Notes under the pieces: model-generated
Database searches by the model: none
What the model saw: only the letters and a program-made list of their open reading frames with translations
What the model was told of the DNA's origin: nothing
Made by a program: the position numbers and the translations under genes
Shown: in pieces, positions 58,126-64,000 of the stretch
Position numbering within the stretch: the first letter of the stretch is position 1
Layout: every line of letters starts with the position of its first letter
Origin: Colius striatus
Taxonomy: Eukaryota; Chordata; Aves; Coliiformes; Coliidae
Length of the DNA stretch: 64,000 bases
Direction of reading: 5' to 3'
NCBI RefSeq assembly: GCF_028858725.1
Contig: NC_084768.1
Span: forward strand, 2,153,853 to 2,217,852

Positions 58126-60779
58126 TCATCCTTTGTGCCCGTGCAGGTGGGATCAGTCGTTGCTGCTGGTGGGACGCGCTGGGGTCGGGCACCACGTGCA
58201 GTGGGTCTCTTCCCCATGCCCTGCCTGTGCTTCCTGGGGGATGGGCCATAAATATTCAGCACTGGGTACACTGAGATGTAAAACAGCAGCTGCAGCAAAT
58301 CTGTGGTGAGCATACGTTTAATGGGTGAAGGACTCAATATTCCATCTACTGAGCAAACAACTGTATATAAATCTCCATCTGTAGCTTTTATGAGATGTTG
58401 AGGGTACGGGGTTTTTTTTAATTGAAAACCAGTGGAAGATGACTTTGTACAATTAAATGCAACGTGGATTGAAGCCATTGATAAACATGCAAATATTTGA
58501 GTAGTTTAAGGTTTCATCTGAGTGCATTCAGCATAAAAACCCCTTGTCCTGTGCAGATCTTCATGTTCCATTCCCGACGGTAAAATTCTTGCCAGCAATT
58601 AGGCTATTTCTTTTGGTCTATTCTTCCTTTATTTCCAGTTCCCACTCTCTTTTCCCTTAGCTCCTACAGGTTCTTATGCTTCAAGAGGAGCTCTTCATTT
58701 TAAGGGGAAATGCTGCTACATCTCCCTGTGAGACAAGTACCTCACCAGCTTTCCTCAGCATAGTTTGTTGGAAAGCACTGCCAATTCTTTCCGTTTATTC
58801 CCACGTAATGCCTTTACAACGCCCCCCAGTGCTCATCTTGCCTTTCACTGTCTGCCGTTTGTAGGAATTCTGACATTTGTACAGCAAAATTCCAATATTT
58901 AGATCAATTTATGCTTTCCAGACCTGATTCAATTACTCGTGAAATCAATGGATGTCTTGACTCCTACCAGAAACTTTGGTGCTGGCCACACCTTCCACTC
59001 TTTCACATCTGTAATGGCTGAGGTTTTATAAGCAAACACATTTTGATCAAAAGCTACTTAATAAAGGCAGTTTATTTGGCTGCTCTCTGAAATATTGTAT
59101 CTGTAGCTAATGCAGCAGTCCCAATTCCAAGCTGGCACAAATGGGCATAATGGGAAAGCAGAGATGAATTTACCCTGTGTATCTTGGGTCTCAGATGACA
59201 TCATCTGGGATATATAGTGCAGGAGATGACTCTAAAGACAGGGCAGAGGAAGTCACTGAGAAGGTCCGTGAAGTGACTGAGGGAAGACAGAAGATCTGGC
59301 TCGAGTGAGACAAAGAACTGGAACGACAGGGAAGCACTATTCCCATTTGGGAAGAACTTCAGACCTGACCCCGACCTCTCTTTCATAAAAGCTATTATAT
59401 TTCCCCAAACCATCTGCTTCTTAAGGGCAAACCCTGTATACCTGATCTCAAAAAATAATAACTGACACTTCAGAAGTCAAATAGTCACAGACTTTTCTAT
59501 AGATTTTATGCACAAATGTCTTAAATGCCATTGGAACGCAAAGATAACTTTGAAAGGATTTAGTATCAGAATTAACCTAGTCTTATGTTTTTGGCTAGAA
59601 ATATCCTACAGGCTCAGCCCTTTTGGGGTGCACATTCCATTTTGATTTTCTTTATCTATATATTGCTGTGTAAACTTATTTTATCCCGTGTAGGTTTTTG
59701 TGGGGTGAAGCTGGGGTAGGGTGGCTCAGGAGACTAATGTGGGCAAAGAGCACAACCACGGTTTCTGGTTAAGCTTGTCTATTAATTAGGTGCTTTTTTT
59801 GGGAGGTTGACTCAAATTTCTGTTGTACTACAGTTACTTTTCATCAATAAGGAAAAACATGTCTCTGTTGCGCCCCCTCCAAGGCTTGTTATTTTCTGGC
59901 ACGTGTGAGGAAACGCTCAGGCGTGTATCAATAGTGACAGCAATAATTGCCACGGGCTTACTGTTGTTTAAGCAGAAGAAATTTGTGTTATCCATTGTGG
60001 GCTGTCAGATGTAAGACGATGTGCAAATGGAGTGGATCTCAGGAATAACTCTCGTATGGCTAGGGCAGAACTCCCAGAAATATTTATCTTACCAAGAGGA
60101 AAATAGAGAATGATCCGGTAGCTGTTGTGGAGGCAATAAATATGTCCACAGCATGATCAACAGCTTTTCATAAAGATCACTTGATCATCAGATGGCTCAG
60201 TGGTTACGTGGCTCAGTGGTTACGTGGCTAGTGGTTACTAGTGCTGTGTGGTTGAACTGTATCGATGTAAGAGAAGTTGTACAGATATATACACCACAAT
60301 TAACTATTATCTTGTATACTAACAGATGCTGATAAGTAATTACTCTTTCAAATGCGATAACAATCACAGGCGGGATGCAGAAGCATGTGTATTGCTCTGT
60401 GTTTTCTCTGTGACCTCTGACATTTCCAAGCATGGAAATATTGATGTTGCGGTAATTGGCTGTTACCACATTGCTAATCCATTAGCTGCTTCATTATGGT
60501 CAAGACGGTGACGGGCTGAGTCACAACTGAGAAGGGGAAAATGTCTGCAGCGTGCTGAAATCAGACGGGCTGACCTGTGTCACGGCTGCAGTTGCTGCTG
60601 CTGCTGGTGAGTTTGGGAAATGTCACGTTGCCTGGAAGTTAATTAAAAAATGGAACTGAAATTTGTTTCCAGAATCTTCTGAGCATGACTGAAGGGTGGG
60701 AAAGGGTCAATAGTCACGTTTATGAACCCTTTTTTCTGAAAAAGACTGTGCAGAAGGAGCTTTAGCAGCATGTTTGTTG
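58126..60779. other. Intergenic, nothing recognised except a short direct repeat
   Basis: No gene or repeat family seen. At 60193-60240 the motif CTCAGTGGTTACGTGG is repeated about 2.5 times in direct order. The rest is A/T-rich unassigned sequence. Confidence 0.45.
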
Positions 60780-61155
60780 GTGAGTGCACACAACAGGAGC
60801 CCTGCACTGCTTCCTTCACACGTGTCCATGGGTGTGTGAGTGCACACAACAGGAGCCCTGCACTGCTTCCTTCACACGTGTCACTGGGTGTGTGAGTGCA
60901 CACAACAGGAGCCCTGCACTGCTTCCTTCACACGTGTCCCTGGGTGCGTGAGTGCACACAACAGGAGCCCTGCACTGCTTCCTTCACACGTGTCACTGGG
61001 TGTGTGAGTGCACACAACAGGAGCCCTGCACTGCTTCCTTCACACGTGTCCGTGGGTGTGTGAGTGCACACAACAGGAGCCCTGCACTGCTTCCTTCACA
61101 CGTGCCCGTGGGTGTGTGAGTGCACACAACAGGAGCCCTGCACTGCTGCCTTTAC
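60780..61155 (+). repeat. 56-bp minisatellite, 6.7 copies, one E-box per unit
   Basis: Units start at 60780, 60836, 60892, 60948, 61004, 61060 and 61116 (the last partial), each reading GTGAGTGCACACAACAGGAG then CCCTGCACTGCTTCCTTCAC then ACGTGTCCNTGGGTGT. Copies are almost identical, differing mainly at two positions near the end. Five of the six full units carry the palindrome ACACGTGT and all six carry CACGTG, the E-box core bound by many bHLH factors. The sixth unit reads ACACGTGC. Confidence 0.96.
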
Positions 61156-61549
61156 AGCCAAGGCTCAGCATTTAAAACCAGCAAACGTGTTATTCTCGTC
61201 CCACCTCACACACAGCACTAGAAGGCCATTTTCTTTGTATAAGCTGCTTGCAATAATCTGTTGATTCTATTATGGATGAGCTTCAAATGCAAGTAAGTTT
61301 CAGTCTTACAGGGGAAGTATCTTAGTAATGAATTCTAAGAAGTCCCAGGATGGGTTGAAAGTAGTGAAGATGAGCAATGAAAGTATTTTTAAATACTTTT
61401 ACTTTACTTTTCAGTGCACTGAAAGTTTTTGTAAACTGAGAGTGTTGGAACACTGGAATGAGAAATACCTGAAGAAAAAGTCTGTATTTTTGGTCATACA
61501 AAGCATTGTTCTGTTGTATGGCTTTGCCTGTGTGGCTCACATGTGAGAT
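61156..61549. other. Unassigned spacer
   Basis: Sequence between the E-box minisatellite and an old CR1 fragment; nothing recognised. Confidence 0.4.
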
Positions 61550-61745
61550 TTCAAAGTCAGGAAATGCTTTTTTACTGTGAGGATAGACAGACCCTGGAAA
61601 GGGTGGCCCAGGTCAGCTGTGGGGTCTCCTTCGCTGGAGGTGCCCATCTGGAGGCACTCCTGGGCAGCCTTAGCAGGGTTTGTGACAGATGCTTGATCTC
61701 CAGACCTCCTTGCCCATCCCAGCACTCCTGTGATTCTGCTTCTAC
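61550..61745 (+). mobile_element. Degraded CR1 LINE 3' fragment
   Basis: Follows the CR1 3' end with many changes: GCTTTTTTACTGTGAGGATA, TGGGGTCTCCTTCGCTGGAG, CCCATCCCAGCACTCCTGTG and ATTCTGCTTCTA. No clean tail. One of the oldest copies in the window. Confidence 0.7.
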
Positions 61746-63133
61746 CCAAGAAAGATGCACAGAGTGATGCTGGGGAGAACTGTTGCTGCTTAGACCATTT
61801 TAGGCAAATCAAGTCAGTTTTGATGGACAAATTTCCAGCATGAAAATATGGAAGCAGTGATCAATTTCTATCCATCAGATTTGTTCAACTTAGATCTTTG
61901 AGTCTCATACATTGTACTAAATCCGATCTCTCTTTTCACTGAGCTACTCATGAGTGTCATTGCAGCTGAAGAGGGAGAATTTGGAAGCTGTCCCTTCAGG
62001 CTAAGGCAATAGCAGTGGCCAGCCCAGCCCACAGCTGGAGAACCCACACTTCTGCCCCAGCATGCTGAGTCAGGACTCCTCATCTTACTGGATAAAACGT
62101 CTCTGCAGAGCAAGTGGTCAGTCATAAATCCATTTCTTAGACCAAATCCGTTGCTTTGGACTTCAAGAACGCCGTCTGTTTATTAAATTTCTTTGCTATG
62201 TGTTGTATTTCTGCTGTTTGATTTTATCTGCATCTTTTCATGACAATGAGAGGAATCTGCACACCCTTTATTCCAGGATTAGCTCTTTTTGTTTCATTTT
62301 CCCAGAAGACTGATTGTCAGTTATTTTTCAATGGTTTCAACCACTGATGGGTTTCTACACATCTGCCTGGGCATCTGTGGCAATGAAATATGAATGTGCT
62401 CCAGCAAAATCCAAAGGCTTCTGCCAGGGGTGGCAGTTATCCATAAGAATCAGTTTCTGGGAAATGTTTGCAAGTTCTTCAAATGTAGCCTGACAAACTA
62501 TTTCAGTTAAAGGTCATTTATCCCCAAGAAACTGTAGGTATTACCCTTTGGGTCTTAGTCAAAAAACATAAATCCCTCATTTAAGAAGTATTTCTATTTC
62601 AAGCTTCATTCTCACAGAAATCAGAAGACAGACCTCTGAAAATTGGAGACATATAAGAAACTAAAAAGTCCTCCTCAAAGGCATGGCACTTAATGCCTTA
62701 CAAAGTTCTGAGCTTGGGGAGAAAAGGGAAAAAAAGGATTATTTTCAGTGTGTTTTGATTTTAGCTGCTTATGATTCAGTGCTCTGTATATTAATGGTAG
62801 ATACCTGGGGGTGATAGACTGTGTGGATACTTCTAGAGATTAATATCCAAGTCAGACTGATACAGGTAAAGTGAAGCCATTTCTTTTTACCTAGAAGAAA
62901 TAGGGCTTGTGTTTGTATCTTCTGGAAAAACAGCACATAATCTTTTTCTAAAACACACACTAAGGAGGAAAAAAATAAGTCTTGCAGTCCAAGGTGAACT
63001 GAGTGACAGATGGTTTCTGGAGGTCAGGAATCGACAGGCTAGGCCAATGTCAGGCCCATGGGCAGGTCTATACCTACAGCTGGGCTGAGACCCAAGGCAA
63101 GGACATAAATGTCACTGCCACGAGAGCCCAAGG
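61746..63133. other. Intergenic, nothing recognised
   Basis: A/T-rich unassigned sequence with no supported gene or repeat family. Confidence 0.4.
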
Positions 63134-63540
63134 GATGCCAGAGCTGGTCAGCGAGACCCAAATGATGCCAGAGCTGGTCAGTGAGACCCAGAGAATGCCA
63201 GAGCTGGTCAGTGAGACCCAAAGAATGCCAGAGCTGGTCAGTGAGACCCAAAGGATGCCAGAGCTGATGAGTGAGACACAAGGTGTGACAGAGCTGGTCA
63301 GTGAGACCTAAGGGATGCCGGAGCTGGTCAGTGGGGCCCAAATGATGCTAGATCTGGTCAGCATGATTCAAGGGGTGCCAGAGCTGGTCAGTGAGACCTA
63401 AGGGATTCCAGAGTTCGTGTATGAGACCCAAAGGATGCCAGAGCTGGTCAGTGAGACCCAAGGGGTGTCAGAGCTGATCCGCATGACTCAAGGGATGCCA
63501 GAGCTGGTCAGTGGAGCCAAAGAGATGCCAGAGCTGATAT
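63134..63540 (+). repeat. 30-bp minisatellite
   Basis: About 13 copies of GATGCCAGAGCTGGTCAGTG + AGACCCAAAG. The first copies are nearly identical, later ones more varied (GTGCCAGAGCTGGTCAGTGG, GATTCCAGAGTTCGTGTATG). Because the period is a multiple of three, an open frame crosses it as a repeated decapeptide MPELVSETQR. There is no sign that it is translated. Confidence 0.95.
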
Positions 63541-64000
63541 TCCTTCTCACATGTGAAGCAGTGTGTGTTTCTTCTAAGTGAAGAAGGAAAAGCCCCTCAC
63601 TGGGCATCTAAAAGTGAAAGTACAGTAGAAAACTCTGCTCTAGATGAGCAAGTGTAGTGGGTGAACAGAGCTTGTAAGGGCCAAAATAAAGAGTTTATCA
63701 CAGACACAGTAATACATAACACTTCTAGAGTACATTCTCATGAAAATCTTTAAGTAATATGCAGAGGAAGGTGAGCCACAGCTCTGTTCACTCTGTTGCT
63801 CCCAAACGCAGTGATTTCCAGGTCTGTTGGTGCCTAATTCCATGATGTAAAGAAACCAGAGTTACTGCTCAGCAGCTTCAAATTTCTGCCATGCAGTCTC
63901 AGAGATATTTGGTAGAATTGACTGGAGCATAAATGACAGTGGAATTTGAATGTTTGACTGAATATTTACACTTGTCTAGGACCAACAGTGAAAGGTGCTC
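63541..64000. other. Window end, nothing recognised
   Basis: Unassigned sequence up to the end of the window. Confidence 0.4.

Noticed and set aside
57924-58478. 184-codon minus-strand frame
   Set aside because: Its C-terminal part is a CR1 3' fragment and the rest shows no family resemblance.
53691-64000. Search for LRRC53 or another host gene in the last 10 kb
   Set aside because: No leucine-rich repeats, conserved exon or convincing splice-flanked open frame was found.
1-64000. tRNA, rRNA, snoRNA, miRNA or CRISPR-like structures
   Set aside because: No convincing A/B boxes, C/D or H/ACA boxes, or spaced identical repeats were seen by eye; a covariance-model search would be needed to exclude small RNAs in introns.

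Overview
The window is nuclear DNA of a bird. The evidence is three vertebrate genes with GT-AG introns, several CR1 LINE copies ending in the typical ATTCTATG tail, an avian-style solo LTR beginning TGTCATGGTTTG, and CpG-island promoters next to GC-rich minisatellites. The gene order TYW3 (-), CRYZ (+), ERICH3 (+) is the order known from human 1p31 read in the opposite direction, so this is a conserved syntenic block. The species cannot be fixed from the sequence; a neognath bird is likely.

Layout. Bases 1-2700 are intergenic or TYW3 3' flank. TYW3 occupies 3889-8725 on the minus strand (6 coding exons, 258 aa). A GC-rich shared promoter with a G-rich decamer array lies at about 8270-10000. 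CRYZ follows on the plus strand (coding 10575-16489, 8 coding exons, 329 aa). An uninterrupted homopyrimidine array of about 1,140 nt (18300-19439) ends about 255 nt before the ERICH3 start codon. ERICH3 runs from 19696 to 43488 (15 coding exons, 1538 aa); its introns hold a CR1 copy and a solo LTR, and its large exon 14 carries a coding tandem repeat. All exon joins in the three models keep the reading frame, and the protein lengths match the human proteins as I remember them (259, 329 and about 1530 aa).

From 43.5 kb to the end I find no host gene. This part is repeats and unassigned sequence: CR1 copies at about 44.5, 46.7-47.7, 49.6-53.7 (long, with ORF1 and ORF2 remains), 57.9 and 61.6 kb; a complex tandem array at 47.7-49.5 kb bracketed by a duplicated segment of about 65-77 bp; a 56-bp minisatellite with an E-box in each unit at 60.8-61.2 kb; and a 30-bp minisatellite at 63.1-63.5 kb.

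The three genes do not form a pathway. TYW3 modifies tRNA-Phe, CRYZ is an NADPH-dependent quinone reductase and RNA-binding protein, and ERICH3 is a glutamate-rich protein linked to cilia. TYW3 and CRYZ probably share a divergent CpG-island promoter. I saw no clearly new gene system. The most unusual structures are the homopyrimidine array, the bracketed 47.7-49.5 kb array that looks derived from a CR1 tail, and a pair of CR1 copies that seem to share the same damaged reverse-transcriptase catalytic box.
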